Positions 1-10,073 are shown, counted from the stretch's first letter. The stretch: DNA of 64,000 nucleotides from an uncultured bacterium (GCA_905215015.1 CAJMOS010000003.1:1-64000); one strand, 5' to 3'. A program made the numbers and translations. Notes: generated from the letters alone by a model not told the origin.

Positions 1-2
1 CC

Positions 3-953
<951 letters not shown>

Positions 954-957
954 GCGA

Positions 958-2139
958 TTACCTCCTTCCGAACTTCTTCATCGTAAAGACCAGGATCAGG
1001 ACCGCGATGGCGATGACAAGCAGGCTGACCACGCCAAGCATGCTGCCGGTCTTGATCGTTGTGCGGAAGACCTGGCTGATCGAGTTGGTCGAGCCGTTGG
1101 CCTTGACCGTCATCTGGTAGTCGCCGGTGATTGCCTGGCTGGAGGGTTTGACCTCCATGGTCACCTCTTCCGTCTTGCCGGCAGCGACGGTATCGATCTT
1201 CTCCGGGGTGAAGGTGGCGCTCCATCCGCTCGGCGTGGAAGCGGAAAGCCTCACGTCCTTGGCGTCAGCCGTACCGTTGTTGGTGACCTCCAGCTTGACC
1301 TCCTTGGCCTTGCCCGCGTTTGCGGTGAAGCTGAGGATGCCGTTCTCGCCGGTCAGGGAGAGCTGGGGCTGTCCCTTGATTGTCAGGCTCTGGTTCGCGC
1401 TGGCGCTGACACCGCCGGCCTTGGCGATGACGGTCACCGGATAGGTGCCTTCGCTGACACCCTGTGGCGGCGTGACGGTCGCCTTGATGGTGGAGGAGCC
1501 GCCGGCGCTGATGGTGACGTTGTTGATGGTCTTGGAGCCATACTGCTCGGTGAACTTCACGGAGAAGCCGCTGGGCGTCTGGCTCGCAAGGTCGATCAGG
1601 CTTTCCGCGGCGCTGTTGTTACGAATGGTGAACTGGAAGCTGAGGTCGGAACCCGGGGTGCCTTCGACACCTTCGTTCCCGCTCTCGATTGCCAGCCGTT
1701 CGGGAAGCTTCTGGCCCATCGTGACGGTCAAGGGAAGCGAATAGGCCGCTCCGCCTTCGCGGCTTGCGGCATTGACGGTGAAGTCATAGCTGCCGGCTGC
1801 CACATGGTCGTTCGGAATGATCCACAGCTTGACGGAGACCGGGTTGTCGGGCTCGGCGAAGACTGCGCTGACCAGACCACCTCCGCCAACGAACTGGTAC
1901 TGCCATCCGTCGGGAAGTCCTGAGACGGACAAATCGACACGGCCGGGGGCCATGTTGTAGTTCTTGACCGACAGGTCATAGACGATGATGTCGCCACTCT
2001 GCTGCTCGCTGACATTCAGAGAGGGGTAGGATGTGGAAACGGAAATGCCTTCATAGGCCGCGAACAAAGGGGCGGCGAAGAGAGAAAGGACTGCGGCAAG
2101 GACCAGCGAAGCCGTGAACCCGAAACGATGAGTACGCAT
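958..2139 (-). CDS. Secreted, C-terminally anchored NEW3-domain protein
   Basis: A 393-residue exported protein. An N-terminal signal peptide (about residues 1-28) is followed by repeated immunoglobulin-like beta domains with NEW3-type motifs such as VTNNGTADAKDV and a QTPSGF segment. One hydrophobic segment near the C terminus (LGVVSLLVIAIAVLILVF) and a final KKFGRR suggest anchoring with most of the chain outside. The start was chosen at 2139 because GGAGGT lies nine bases upstream; a longer reading frame begins at 2220 but lacks a signal peptide at its N terminus. NEW3 proteins of this type often sit next to ABC exporters, and here the ATPase gene follows directly. Function unknown. Confidence 0.8.
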   Translation of the reverse strand: MRTHRFGFTASLVLAAVLSLFAAPLFAAYEGISVSTSYPSLNVSEQQSGDIIVYDLSVKNYNMAPGRVDLSVSGLPDGWQYQFVGGGGLVSAVFAEPDNPVSVKLWIIPNDHVAAGSYDFTVNAASREGGAAYSLPLTVTMGQKLPERLAIESGNEGVEGTPGSDLSFQFTIRNNSAAESLIDLASQTPSGFSVKFTEQYGSKTINNVTISAGGSSTIKATVTPPQGVSEGTYPVTVIAKAGGVSASANQSLTIKGQPQLSLTGENGILSFTANAGKAKEVKLEVTNNGTADAKDVRLSASTPSGWSATFTPEKIDTVAAGKTEEVTMEVKPSSQAITGDYQMTVKANGSTNSISQVFRTTIKTGSMLGVVSLLVIAIAVLILVFTMKKFGRR

Positions 2140-2289
2140 AGATGGAACTACCTCCGAAAATTCCTTGAATTCAATTCCTAAACATAGCCATGTTCCAGGA
2201 AGGAGCGTCCCAATCGTCACAATTCTTCATCTTTCTTTCCAAACCAGCACGCGGAAATAGCGCCTACCTCCAAGAAAAGGCGAGATAAT

Positions 2290-2328
2290 CTGAAGAAATA
2301 AGAAACAACCGCCCGGTGAAGGCGGTTG
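2290..2328 (-). terminator. Intrinsic terminator of the metal ABC operon
   Basis: On the minus strand an 8-bp stem (arms 2306-2313 and 2321-2328, loop of 7) is followed by a T-rich tract. It lies 27 bases past the stop of the substrate-binding protein gene. Confidence 0.75.
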
Positions 2329-2354
2329 GAGAACGCATGATATCGGCCTGACGC

Positions 2355-3134
2355 TCAATCCTTTTTCTTGAAGGCGTCGGTAAGCGACTCAATATTTTCC
2401 TCGACCATCTCTTCGAGGGCCTCGTGCTCGACTTTTTCCGGGAAGTTCCTCCAGACCAGGTAGGTGGCGTTCGGGGCGACTGCGGCAAGAGGGGCGCCGA
2501 CCGGATTGTGGATGTTGTCGATGATGAGCAGGTAGCCGCCGGATTGGGCGTCGGCAATCTGGGCGCTGGTGACCGGTCCTGGTCCGAAGGTCGCCGCCAC
2601 ATCCAGGCCAAGATCGTTGGCAAGGTAGATCTGGTTTTTGTTGACCAGCGCCTTCGCGCCCTTCAAGCCAAGTTCCTGTACCTCTCTCGCTCCTTCCTGG
2701 ATGGTCTCGACATAGTCCCTGACCCGTTTCTTGCTCTCGTTCTCGGTATGTGCCAGGGTGGCGATCTTCCCGGCCATGGCGGTGACGGTGGCAATCGAGT
2801 TGTCGCACTGGATCTGCACCATCTGCACGTCGCCCACCGAGGTGCCGATTGTCTGCATCATCCGCTCGAAACCGGCATAGATGAACATCGAGCTGCTACG
2901 GATTTTCTGGATGTCGCTGACGGTGATCTCGTACTCGGGCGGATGGCGCAGGCTTGCCGGGGCGATGGCCTGGACGTCATCCAGACCGGCGAGGTCGGCG
3001 AAGGCGGCAGTCCAGCTGGTCGAAGCGACGACCGTGGGTTTCGGGGATATCACGGATTCCTTGGTGCCTTGGGAGAAGGCCGGGGCGGCCAGCAGTGCGA
3101 GGAAGCACAGGGAAAGAACCATGTTCTTGCGCAT
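2355..3134 (-). CDS. Metal ABC transporter substrate-binding protein (ZnuA/TroA-like)
   Basis: A 259-residue periplasmic binding protein for a metal importer. It has a signal peptide (residues 1-21, ending AAPAFSQG) and a segment around residues 41-75 (W..AFADLAGLDDV then RHPPEYEITVSDI) that resembles the DPHxYEPTPSDI metal-site region of ZnuA/TroA proteins; His64 is the likely ligand there. A second His lies in IIDNIHNP. At 259 residues it is shorter than most ZnuA proteins (about 300) and has no His-rich loop. The start at 3134 has AAGGAG upstream and overlaps the permease stop codon by one base (TAATG), showing translational coupling. The metal (Zn, Mn or Fe) is not decided. Confidence 0.82.
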   Translation of the reverse strand: MRKNMVLSLCFLALLAAPAFSQGTKESVISPKPTVVASTSWTAAFADLAGLDDVQAIAPASLRHPPEYEITVSDIQKIRSSSMFIYAGFERMMQTIGTSVGDVQMVQIQCDNSIATVTAMAGKIATLAHTENESKKRVRDYVETIQEGAREVQELGLKGAKALVNKNQIYLANDLGLDVAATFGPGPVTSAQIADAQSGGYLLIIDNIHNPVGAPLAAVAPNATYLVWRNFPEKVEHEALEEMVEENIESLTDAFKKKD

Positions 3135-3964
3135 TAGTTGTGTACTCCTTTTCCAGATAAGGTGAGGGCATGAAAGCCGTAGGAACCAAGATACAGCACA
3201 CTGGAGCAGATGGCAATAGCGGCCGAGGGCGGCCAGTCGATCGCGACCGCCAACAGATAGCCTGCCAGGGCGGAAAGGAAGCCGCAGACCGAGCTTGCCA
3301 GAAAGAGCTTCCTGATGCCCCCTGAGATGTAGCGGGTGGCGGTGAGTACCGGCAGGACCAGCAGGGCGTCGATCAGGAAGGCCCCAAGGATCTTCATGGC
3401 CAGCGCCACCACCAGGGCGATGACCAGGACCAGCAGGGTGCTGTGGAGCCGTACGTTGATGCCAAGCGAGCTTGCCACCTCCCGATTGAAGAAGAGGGCG
3501 AGGATGGTCTGGAAATCGAGCAGGATGTAGGACACCAGCAGCACTCCCAGCAGGGCAAGCAGGACCAGGTCGGAATCCACCAACGCAAAGGGGCTGCCCC
3601 AGAGCAGGTTCAGGGTGTCCTTTGCCGGCACATCGGCCACATGGGTGATCACGCTGGCTGCCGCCATGGAAAGGACCATGGTCGCGGCGCTCGCCCCGCC
3701 CATGCCGCCCTCTTGATGGATGGCCAGCATCAGCAGAACCAACAGCAGGTTGACCACCGCGGTTACCGGCACGAGCGGAAGGGAGAGGGCAAGGGAGATG
3801 GCTCCGCCGAGGATCACCCCATGCATCAGCATGTAGCGCATCGGTATCAGCTCGAGCCTGATGATCAGCACTCCGCACAGGGGGAAGCAGGCGCCGCTGA
3901 GGAGCATGGCGGCCAAGCCGCGGAAGATCGGGGCTATGGTGAGCAGGGAGAACAGGTCAGCCAT
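3134..3964 (-). CDS. Metal ABC transporter permease (ZnuB-like, ABC-3 family)
   Basis: Polytopic inner-membrane permease of 276 residues with about eight hydrophobic segments and typical ABC-3 family features such as ALVDSDLVLLALLGVLL, REVASSLGINVR and AFLIDALLVLPVLTA. It forms the channel for the binding protein encoded downstream and the ATPase encoded upstream. The start at 3964 was preferred over a frame-open ATG at 4030 because the extra N terminus is charged and would lie inside the ATPase gene. It overlaps the ATPase stop by 8 bases. Confidence 0.88.
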   Translation of the reverse strand: MADLFSLLTIAPIFRGLAAMLLSGACFPLCGVLIIRLELIPMRYMLMHGVILGGAISLALSLPLVPVTAVVNLLLVLLMLAIHQEGGMGGASAATMVLSMAAASVITHVADVPAKDTLNLLWGSPFALVDSDLVLLALLGVLLVSYILLDFQTILALFFNREVASSLGINVRLHSTLLVLVIALVVALAMKILGAFLIDALLVLPVLTATRYISGGIRKLFLASSVCGFLSALAGYLLAVAIDWPPSAAIAICSSVLYLGSYGFHALTLSGKGVHN

Positions 3965-4991
3965 GGGTCTCCTCCAGGGAAAGGGTTTGCCAGCCGCGCA
4001 TTCCCGCCAGTTCCGGATCGTGGGTGACAACGATGATGGTCGGAATCTCGCTGAGGGTCAGCGAGGACAGTATCTCCCTGACCATCCGCTTGCTTGCCGC
4101 GTCCAAGGCTGCGGTCGGCTCATCGAACAGCAACAGCTTCGCCTGTTGGGCGAGGCATCTCGCCAACGAGACTTTCTGCTTTTCCCCTCCGCTAAGGGTG
4201 TTGTAGGAACGCTCTTTGAGCGACAAGGCCCCAACCCGCTGCAAGGCTTTGTCAATCGCCTTCGGGTCGCGCTTCTCCAACCCAAGGGACACCACCTCTC
4301 CGACGGTCAGGGAGAAATTGGTGCTGTCGGTCGACTGGGGGATGTAGCCGATGGTTCGTCTGGCCAGCCGGTCCGGTTCCTTGCCGTCGATGGTGATGGT
4401 TCCCGCAGGGGCCCGGGTGATGCCGGCGAGCATCCTGAGCAGCGTCGTCTTTCCCGATCCGTTCTCCCCGGCAATCATCAGATGGTCTCCGGGAAGCAGA
4501 TGGAAGGAGATGTCACGCAGTGCCCCGTATGGGGAGGTGAGGTGCTTCACCTCGACCTCGACCCCCTGTACCAGATGGGCGCGGCGGCGGAGCATCAGGT
4601 ACATCTGGTCTCCGTCCATCAACGGGGCAAGCTCGCCTTCGGTGGCGCAGAGCAACAGGTCCACCCAGGTGTCCGCCACCAAGGTGATTCGCCCTTCGGC
4701 CTTTCGTTCCTTGTTCAGCTCGTCGATGTAGCTTTTGGCGAGCCTGCTGGCAAGGTTGGCGTGGATGTGTTGGATTCCGTTGCGGACCATCAGCAGGGCG
4801 GCCGCCTTGCCAATGGCGGTGTCGTGGGCATAGAGCCCTGTCCGCTTTCCTTGGTAGCCCTGCATGAAGGCGTCGAAATCAAAGAGCGGATGCAGCCACT
4901 TTCCCTGCGAGGAGAAGATGCAGGTGTCGCCCTCGAAGACCTGGAGTGTCTTTCCCTCGGGAAGAGGGTCAAGATATGCTTTGGATTCCAT
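3957..4991 (-). CDS. DUF1893 domain fused to metal ABC transporter ATPase
   Basis: A two-part protein of 344 residues. Residues 1-135 match the DUF1893/TM1506 family as I recall it (pattern DTAIGKAAALLMVRNGI, then LVADTWVDLLLCATEGELAP), which has a cytidine-deaminase-like fold and no known activity. Residues 145-344 are an ABC ATPase of the ZnuC kind: Walker A GENGSGKTT, signature LSGGEKQKVS, Walker B LLLFDEPTAALD and VVTHD. It energises the adjacent metal permease. No Shine-Dalgarno sequence precedes ATG 4991; a TACAAT box sits 7 bases upstream. The start is supported because the DUF1893 domain begins within the first 20 residues. The role of the extra domain (sensor or regulator) is speculation. 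Confidence 0.85.
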   Translation of the reverse strand: MESKAYLDPLPEGKTLQVFEGDTCIFSSQGKWLHPLFDFDAFMQGYQGKRTGLYAHDTAIGKAAALLMVRNGIQHIHANLASRLAKSYIDELNKERKAEGRITLVADTWVDLLLCATEGELAPLMDGDQMYLMLRRRAHLVQGVEVEVKHLTSPYGALRDISFHLLPGDHLMIAGENGSGKTTLLRMLAGITRAPAGTITIDGKEPDRLARRTIGYIPQSTDSTNFSLTVGEVVSLGLEKRDPKAIDKALQRVGALSLKERSYNTLSGGEKQKVSLARCLAQQAKLLLFDEPTAALDAASKRMVREILSSLTLSEIPTIIVVTHDPELAGMRGWQTLSLEETHG

Positions 4992-4998
4992 GAGGCGT

Positions 4999-5004
4999 AT
5001 TGTA
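4999..5004 (-). promoter_or_regulatory. -10-like box directly before the metal ABC operon
   Basis: TACAAT on the minus strand, 7 bases before ATG 4991. Transcription would begin at or next to the start codon. No convincing -35 element is seen at 16-18 bp. Confidence 0.4.
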
Positions 5005-5032
5005 GCTGAAAAGCGAGCCAGCTTGAAGTGCG

Positions 5033-5061
5033 TTGACAGGAAAAGAGGTGGAGATGATACT
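5033..5061 (+). promoter_or_regulatory. Promoter for the esterase gene at 5079
   Basis: TTGACA at 5033-5038, 17-bp spacer, GATACT at 5056-5061. A GAGG ribosome-binding site follows before ATG 5079. Confidence 0.6.
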
Positions 5062-5078
5062 CAGGACGAGGTGAAGCC

Positions 5079-6578
5079 ATGCAAGACATTCCTGCGACAA
5101 GACCCCGTTTGGATCCATCCAATCCCTATTGTGCCATCGTAAAGGGGTGGTATGACTATGGCTCGTTCCTGCTCTTCGTTCCCGAGGGAAGCGCGTTGGT
5201 GCAGGCTACCGTTTTTCTGGCGGGTGTCACAAGGGACAAGCTTGGCGGGCTGGGCTGGATGGAGGTGATGGAGAGGCGCAAGGCGAACTACGTGGTGGTC
5301 CGTGAGCTTGATGCCGGTTCCTTCTTTTCCATCAGAAGCGCGTTGCAGGAACGGAGGACCATCAATCCCTACAGCTCCGCCTTCTATCTGGTCGCGTTCG
5401 GCGATGCCTCGGAGAAGGCAAGCCTGCTCGCGGCCCGATATCCGCAGTTCTTCGCGGGAATCGCCTTGCTTGGTTCGTCTGCCGGCTATGAGGAGCTGTC
5501 TGGCATCGGAAGCCTGCCTGCTCCGGAGGAAGATCATTCCCTGGACATGGTTCCCCTTCCCCTGTGGGTACATCCTGCCGCACAGGGCGCGCTCGCGTAC
5601 TGGAAGCGGGTCAATGGGTGTTTGTTACGGCAGGGAAACAGGTATGCGACCATCCGCCGTCCGGATGAGGACCGGGATCTGGGTGCCGACATCGTCGTCG
5701 ACGAGGGAAACGACCTGGAGGGTATGCTCGACTTCCTGTTCGGGAAGCGGAGGTTCCCCGGGCTCAGGGATGGAAATCTCAGGGACGCCGACCTTCCGGA
5801 GTCCATCGGTGCCCAAAGGCATGAGGCTTGCTTCGATGGCTTCAACCGTGTCTGGTACACCTATGTTCCCGAGCATGCAAAAGACAAGCCGTTGCCGCTT
5901 GTCCTGGTCTTGCATGGACGTGGCGGCGAGGGCGGGGAGTTTATCGGCCGCAGCGGCTGGCGCCATGTCTCGGACGAGGCGGGCTGCATCACCGTCTATC
6001 CCACAGGCTCGAGCGGTATCGACCGTCCGATCACCTATTGGAACTTCTATGACCATGGAAAGACTCCGTTGTTCGCCGACGACCTTTCCTTCCTTTCCCA
6101 GCTGGTCGACAGGCTTTGCTCCGAGCTCCCTGTCGATCAGAGTCGGATCTATCTGTCGGGCCAGTCGATGGGGTCCATGATGTCGATGGCAATGGCGCTG
6201 GCATACCCGGACCGCTATGCCGCAAGCGCGAGTTCAGCGGGGCTGCTTCCCGGCTTCATGGCCCGTCTCTCCCAGCTTGTCCTGCGTCCTGGCGTTCCCC
6301 TCAGGGTCAGCCTGGGAGAGTTCGATGCTTTCGCCCAAAGCAACGAGCCGGGAAAGAACGATGCGGTGCGTTGGTTCTTAGAGACACTGCGTGCGCTCTC
6401 CGGCGCGGGGGAGCCGGAGATTTCCATGCGGGGTCCGGACATGGACTATATCTGCCGGGACGGACAGGAGCAGGTCCGGCTCTGGTATACTCGGGTCAAG
6501 GGCAAGACCCACGCGATCCTTCCCAGCGAGGTCAGAGGTTTCTGGCGGTGGATGCGGGGCTACCGGCTTGAGCGGTAG
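5079..6578 (+). CDS. PHB-depolymerase-family esterase with degenerate N-terminal hydrolase domain
   Basis: A 499-residue alpha/beta hydrolase. The C-terminal half (about residues 255-499) resembles the PHB depolymerase/feruloyl esterase LpqC-type family: an oxyanion-loop motif LVLHGRGG, then the nucleophile motif GQSMG with Ser363, and a late His near KGKTHAILP. The N-terminal half also looks hydrolase-like (AARYPQFFAGIALLGSSAG) but has FGDAS where GxSxG is expected, so it is probably inactive. No signal peptide is seen, so it should act in the cytoplasm. It heads a plus-strand group with an RpiR regulator, a second esterase and a phosphohexomutase, which suggests hydrolysis of an esterified sugar derivative. 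The substrate is unknown. Confidence 0.78.
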   Translation: MQDIPATRPRLDPSNPYCAIVKGWYDYGSFLLFVPEGSALVQATVFLAGVTRDKLGGLGWMEVMERRKANYVVVRELDAGSFFSIRSALQERRTINPYSSAFYLVAFGDASEKASLLAARYPQFFAGIALLGSSAGYEELSGIGSLPAPEEDHSLDMVPLPLWVHPAAQGALAYWKRVNGCLLRQGNRYATIRRPDEDRDLGADIVVDEGNDLEGMLDFLFGKRRFPGLRDGNLRDADLPESIGAQRHEACFDGFNRVWYTYVPEHAKDKPLPLVLVLHGRGGEGGEFIGRSGWRHVSDEAGCITVYPTGSSGIDRPITYWNFYDHGKTPLFADDLSFLSQLVDRLCSELPVDQSRIYLSGQSMGSMMSMAMALAYPDRYAASASSAGLLPGFMARLSQLVLRPGVPLRVSLGEFDAFAQSNEPGKNDAVRWFLETLRALSGAGEPEISMRGPDMDYICRDGQEQVRLWYTRVKGKTHAILPSEVRGFWRWMRGYRLER

Positions 6579-6613
6579 GTTCAGGACGCGAGGCGTGGAA
6601 GGAGGGTCGTGAT

Positions 6614-7465
6614 ATGGAGTTGTTTCCGCAGGTCGAGCAGCTGTATGGTTCGCTTCGGGGCGCGCGCAAGAGGATTGCGTCCCTGATCCTCGAAAAGCCA
6701 GCGGATTGCTGTTTTTATTCCCTCAAGCAGTTTGCCAAGGCGGCCGACTGTTCCGAGGTGACCATGCTTTCCTTCTGCAAGCAGCTGGGATATCCCAGTT
6801 TCATCGATTTCCGCCACGCATTGCAGTCCACCATGCTGGAAGGGACCCGCACCACCAGACGGGTTGATGTGCTTCTTTCCCGTCCTGGATCTCTCTCTGA
6901 GACATTCCTGAAGCTTGCTCAGGCAGAGACTGGCAGCATCTCCGAGGCGCTGCGGCTGAACCACGAGGAGGCATTGATGCGGGTAGTCGGAAAGATCCGG
7001 AATGCCGAGCGTCGCTATGTGGTTGCCCACGGGGCCAGCAAGATTGCCGCCAGCTATCTTGCCGAGCGCCTGACCGCGGTAGGGGCCGATGCCACGGTGC
7101 TTGATTTCGACATGCCGCAGATGGCCCTCGGCTGCCTGACCCGGGGAGCGAAGGATGCCACCCTGCTGATGGCGGTCGCGACTCCTCCTTACGGGAAGTC
7201 GACCGTTGCCGCGGTCCGCCTTGCCTGGCAACTCGGGATTCCGGTGGTATCCTTCACCGATTCCAGGCAGTCCCCGATTGCGCAGGATGCCGAGACGGTG
7301 TTCTGTCCGACCAGCCAGGAGTTCGGAGGCATGACCAACTCCTACGCCCCGTTCATGGTGATGATCGAGCTGGTCTCGTTCCTCTATCGTTTTGGACAAC
7401 AGGAGCACCGGGAAGACGAAGCCGGTTCCTTGGTCGAACAGTACCTGAAATTGAAAAACGGGTAA
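6614..7465 (+). CDS. MurR/RpiR family transcriptional regulator
   Basis: A 283-residue DNA-binding regulator. Residues 1-77 form the RpiR-type helix-turn-helix domain (LKQFAKAADCSEVTMLSFCKQLGYPSFIDFR). Residues from about 110 on form a SIS phosphosugar-binding domain (YVVAHGASKIAASYLAERL, then LLMAVATPPYGKS). Such proteins respond to phosphorylated sugars. A strong GGAAGGAGGG site precedes ATG 6614. Its place between two esterases and before a phosphohexomutase suggests control of that group by a sugar phosphate; the ligand is not readable. Confidence 0.88.
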   Translation: MELFPQVEQLYGSLRGARKRIASLILEKPADCCFYSLKQFAKAADCSEVTMLSFCKQLGYPSFIDFRHALQSTMLEGTRTTRRVDVLLSRPGSLSETFLKLAQAETGSISEALRLNHEEALMRVVGKIRNAERRYVVAHGASKIAASYLAERLTAVGADATVLDFDMPQMALGCLTRGAKDATLLMAVATPPYGKSTVAAVRLAWQLGIPVVSFTDSRQSPIAQDAETVFCPTSQEFGGMTNSYAPFMVMIELVSFLYRFGQQEHREDEAGSLVEQYLKLKNG

Positions 7466-7528
7466 GTGGTTCTTTTCGGTTGACGGATGGTTGAAACGGG
7501 GGGAACCTTCTTGATAAGGAGGTTTTCC

Positions 7529-8272
7529 ATGGTATGCAAGGAACTTGTTCCGTTTCCACCCGCCGGCGAGGAACGGATGTTGCATGTCTATCTTCCTGAC
7601 TATTACGACATGTGCGAGGACCGGTATCCGGTCGTTTATTTCTTTGATGGCCACAACCTGTTCAGCGACGCGGACGCCACGTACGGTGTCAGTTGGGGAA
7701 TGAAGGAGTTCCTCGACACCTGGGCGAAAGAGGTGATTGTCGTAGGCATCGAGTGCGGGCACAAGCCCGACCAGCGTCTGGACGAGTACAGTCCGTATCC
7801 GATGGAGGTCATGGGGCACCTGTGCAGGGGCAAAGGGGAGGAGACCTTCGACTGGATCATCCACGCGCTGAAGCCGAAAATCGACGGGGAGCTGCGTACG
7901 TGGCCGCACCGGGAAGCTACCGCCATAGCCGGTTCGAGCATGGGCGGGCTGATGAGCCTCTACGGGGCGATCCTGCATAACGATGTCTTTGGCAAGGCAG
8001 CCTGCTTGTCCCCGAGCATCGTCCCATGTGTCGACCAGGTGGTCGAAGATATCCAGCGGGTGCAGATGCGGGAAGATACCCGCTTCTTCCTTTCCTTCGG
8101 CCGCGATGAGTACAGCCGGCAGACCAAAGCGGCTACAGACCGGGTGGTCGAGCAACTTGGGTACCGGCATGTCCATGTCAGAAGCTTGGTGCAGGAGCAT
8201 GGGGGGCACAACGAGCAGAGCTGGGGCCATCTGATTCCTGCCTTCATGAGCTACTTGTGGCTTGACGCTTGA
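7529..8272 (+). CDS. Putative esterase, alpha/beta hydrolase (esterase D/Fes-like)
   Basis: A 247-residue cytoplasmic alpha/beta hydrolase of the putative-esterase family (COG2819/COG2382). Visible motifs are YPVVYFFDGHNLF near residue 35, the nucleophile elbow GSSMGG with Ser137, FGRDEY near 191 and a C-terminal His in GGHNEQSWGH. Start 7529 was chosen because AAGGAGG lies just upstream; an in-frame ATG at 7487 has no such site. The gene lies between the RpiR regulator and the phosphohexomutase. Likely substrates are esters of sugars or siderophore-like compounds, which the sequence does not decide. Confidence 0.8.
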   Translation: MVCKELVPFPPAGEERMLHVYLPDYYDMCEDRYPVVYFFDGHNLFSDADATYGVSWGMKEFLDTWAKEVIVVGIECGHKPDQRLDEYSPYPMEVMGHLCRGKGEETFDWIIHALKPKIDGELRTWPHREATAIAGSSMGGLMSLYGAILHNDVFGKAACLSPSIVPCVDQVVEDIQRVQMREDTRFFLSFGRDEYSRQTKAATDRVVEQLGYRHVHVRSLVQEHGGHNEQSWGHLIPAFMSYLWLDA

Positions 8273-8323
8273 TTCTCGTTTGCATCTTCTTCCCGTTCGG
8301 GTAAGATACAGGCCAAGGGGTGT

Positions 8324-9826
8324 ATGATGGATTATCGTGGACTGCAGAATGGCTCGGATATCCGTGGTGTCGCCATGGAGAATGGAGAACAGAGACCGGT
8401 CGACTTGACCGACGATGCGGTGCGCCACATCGCGAAGGCTTTCGCCATTTGGCTGAAGGAACGTTCGGGAAAGGAACAGCTCCGCATCGCCATCGGCCGG
8501 GATTCGCGGCTTTCCGGTCCCCGTCTGGTGGCATGCGCCATCGAAGGGCTTCGAAGCGAGGAATGCATGGTCTACGACCTGGGGCTGGCGAGCACGCCAT
8601 GCATGTTCATGTCCACGGTGCTCGATCCTTTGAAGGTGGATGGCAGCATCATGATCACCGCCAGCCACCTGCCTTACTACCGCAATGGCATGAAATTCTT
8701 TACTCCTGCCGGTGGCTTGGAGAAAAGCGACATCGCTTCCCTGACCGCCCTCGCATCGGAAACAAGGCTGGGCGACTGCTCCAAGGGGTTCGTGGAGCGG
8801 CATGGTTTCATGCAGGTCTACGAGGGGTATCTCCGCGACAAGATCAAGGAAGGTGTGCAGGCGAGCGACTATGACCACCCGCTGAAGGGGCTCCACGTGA
8901 TTGTCGACGCGGGCAACGGAGGCGGTGGCTTTTTCGTTTCCGGGGTCCTACAGCCACTCGGGGCTGATACTGGCGGCAGCCAGTTCCTGGAACCTGACGG
9001 CCGCTTCCCCAACCATATCCCCAACCCCGAGGATCCGGTTGCGGCAAAGGCGGTCCATGACGCGACACTGAAGGCAGGCGCCGACCTCGGTATCATTTTT
9101 GACACCGACGTCGACCGGGCGGGAGCGGTGCTTCCCACCGGACAGACGCTGACCCGGAATGTGTTGATCGCCATCCTCTCCGATATCGCCTTGCAGGCCC
9201 ATCCGGGTACCACAATCGTGACCGACTCGGTCACCTCGACCGGACTGGCGGCCTTCATCAAGGCCCACGGGGGCGTGCACCGCCGCTTCAAGCGTGGCTA
9301 CCGCAACGTGATCGACGAGGCGATCCGGTTGAATCGCGAGGGTGTCGACTGTCAGCTTGCCATCGAGACCAGTGGCCACGGAGCCTGGAAGGAGAACTAT
9401 TTCCTGGACGACGGGGCGTATTTGATGGTGAAGCTGCTGGTCGAGCTCGGAAAGGGACGGAAGATTGCCGACATGATCAAGGACTTGAAGGAACCCGTAG
9501 AGAGCACCGAGTTGCGTTTCCCGGTAACTGCAAGCGATGTGCAGTCGAACGGAGACCGGGTGCTGGCCTTGGTTCGCCAGGAAGCTCCGAAACATCCGGG
9601 GTGGAGCCTGGAGCGGGAGAACTACGAGGGTGTGCGGGTCAACACGGACAAGACGCATGGCGACGGATGGTTTTTGATCCGTAAATCCCTGCATGAGCCG
9701 ATCATGCCATTGAATATCGAAAGCGACAGCAAGGGTGGGGTTGCCGTCATGGCAAGCGGGATCAAGACCCTCCTCGAGAAGGCCGGGGGGCTTGACCTCA
9801 AGCCTTTTGACAATCTGCCCGAATAG
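8324..9826 (+). CDS. Phosphomannomutase/phosphoglucomutase family enzyme
   Basis: A 500-residue alpha-D-phosphohexomutase that interconverts 1- and 6-phosphates of a hexose. The active-site phosphoserine is Ser114 in the motif TASHLPY, the metal-binding loop is DTDVD at residues 260-264, the sugar-specificity loop is ETSGHGA, and a phosphate-binding loop lies near the C terminus (RVNTDKTHGDGWFLIR). All four functional regions appear intact. ATG 8324 and ATG 8327 are both possible starts behind AAGGGG. It is the last gene of the esterase/regulator group and could channel a released sugar phosphate. PGM, PMM or phosphoglucosamine activity is not decided. Confidence 0.87.
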   Translation: MMDYRGLQNGSDIRGVAMENGEQRPVDLTDDAVRHIAKAFAIWLKERSGKEQLRIAIGRDSRLSGPRLVACAIEGLRSEECMVYDLGLASTPCMFMSTVLDPLKVDGSIMITASHLPYYRNGMKFFTPAGGLEKSDIASLTALASETRLGDCSKGFVERHGFMQVYEGYLRDKIKEGVQASDYDHPLKGLHVIVDAGNGGGGFFVSGVLQPLGADTGGSQFLEPDGRFPNHIPNPEDPVAAKAVHDATLKAGADLGIIFDTDVDRAGAVLPTGQTLTRNVLIAILSDIALQAHPGTTIVTDSVTSTGLAAFIKAHGGVHRRFKRGYRNVIDEAIRLNREGVDCQLAIETSGHGAWKENYFLDDGAYLMVKLLVELGKGRKIADMIKDLKEPVESTELRFPVTASDVQSNGDRVLALVRQEAPKHPGWSLERENYEGVRVNTDKTHGDGWFLIRKSLHEPIMPLNIESDSKGGVAVMASGIKTLLEKAGGLDLKPFDNLPE

Positions 9827-10044
9827 GCAATATCTGGCAGGTTCGTTTTCGAGGAAAGGCGATCCACAATATACCCGGATTGGAAAACGTCGCTTTTGTT
9901 CCTTGTGGGCAGAAGCGTCTTGGTGTGCTTTGCTTTTGGAAGCATGGAGAAAAAAGCAATCCCCAAAAGAATGCCTCGCTTGGTTTGCTGTCAGGCGCGC
10001 ACATGGGGTCGTATGCAGGTAAATTCTTTAAGTTTTTATTTTTA

Positions 10045-10073
10045 TTGACAATATTGATTTGCACCCCTACACT
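10045..10073 (+). promoter_or_regulatory. Promoter for the barrel protein at 10117
   Basis: TTGACA at 10045-10050, 17-bp spacer, TACACT at 10068-10073, in an AT-rich stretch. The preceding bases 9827-10044 hold no gene that I can support. Confidence 0.7.

Noticed and set aside
3135..3878. An upstream extension of the metal-binding protein frame
   Set aside because: It runs over the permease gene in another frame; the signal peptide and AAGGAG site place the start at 3134.
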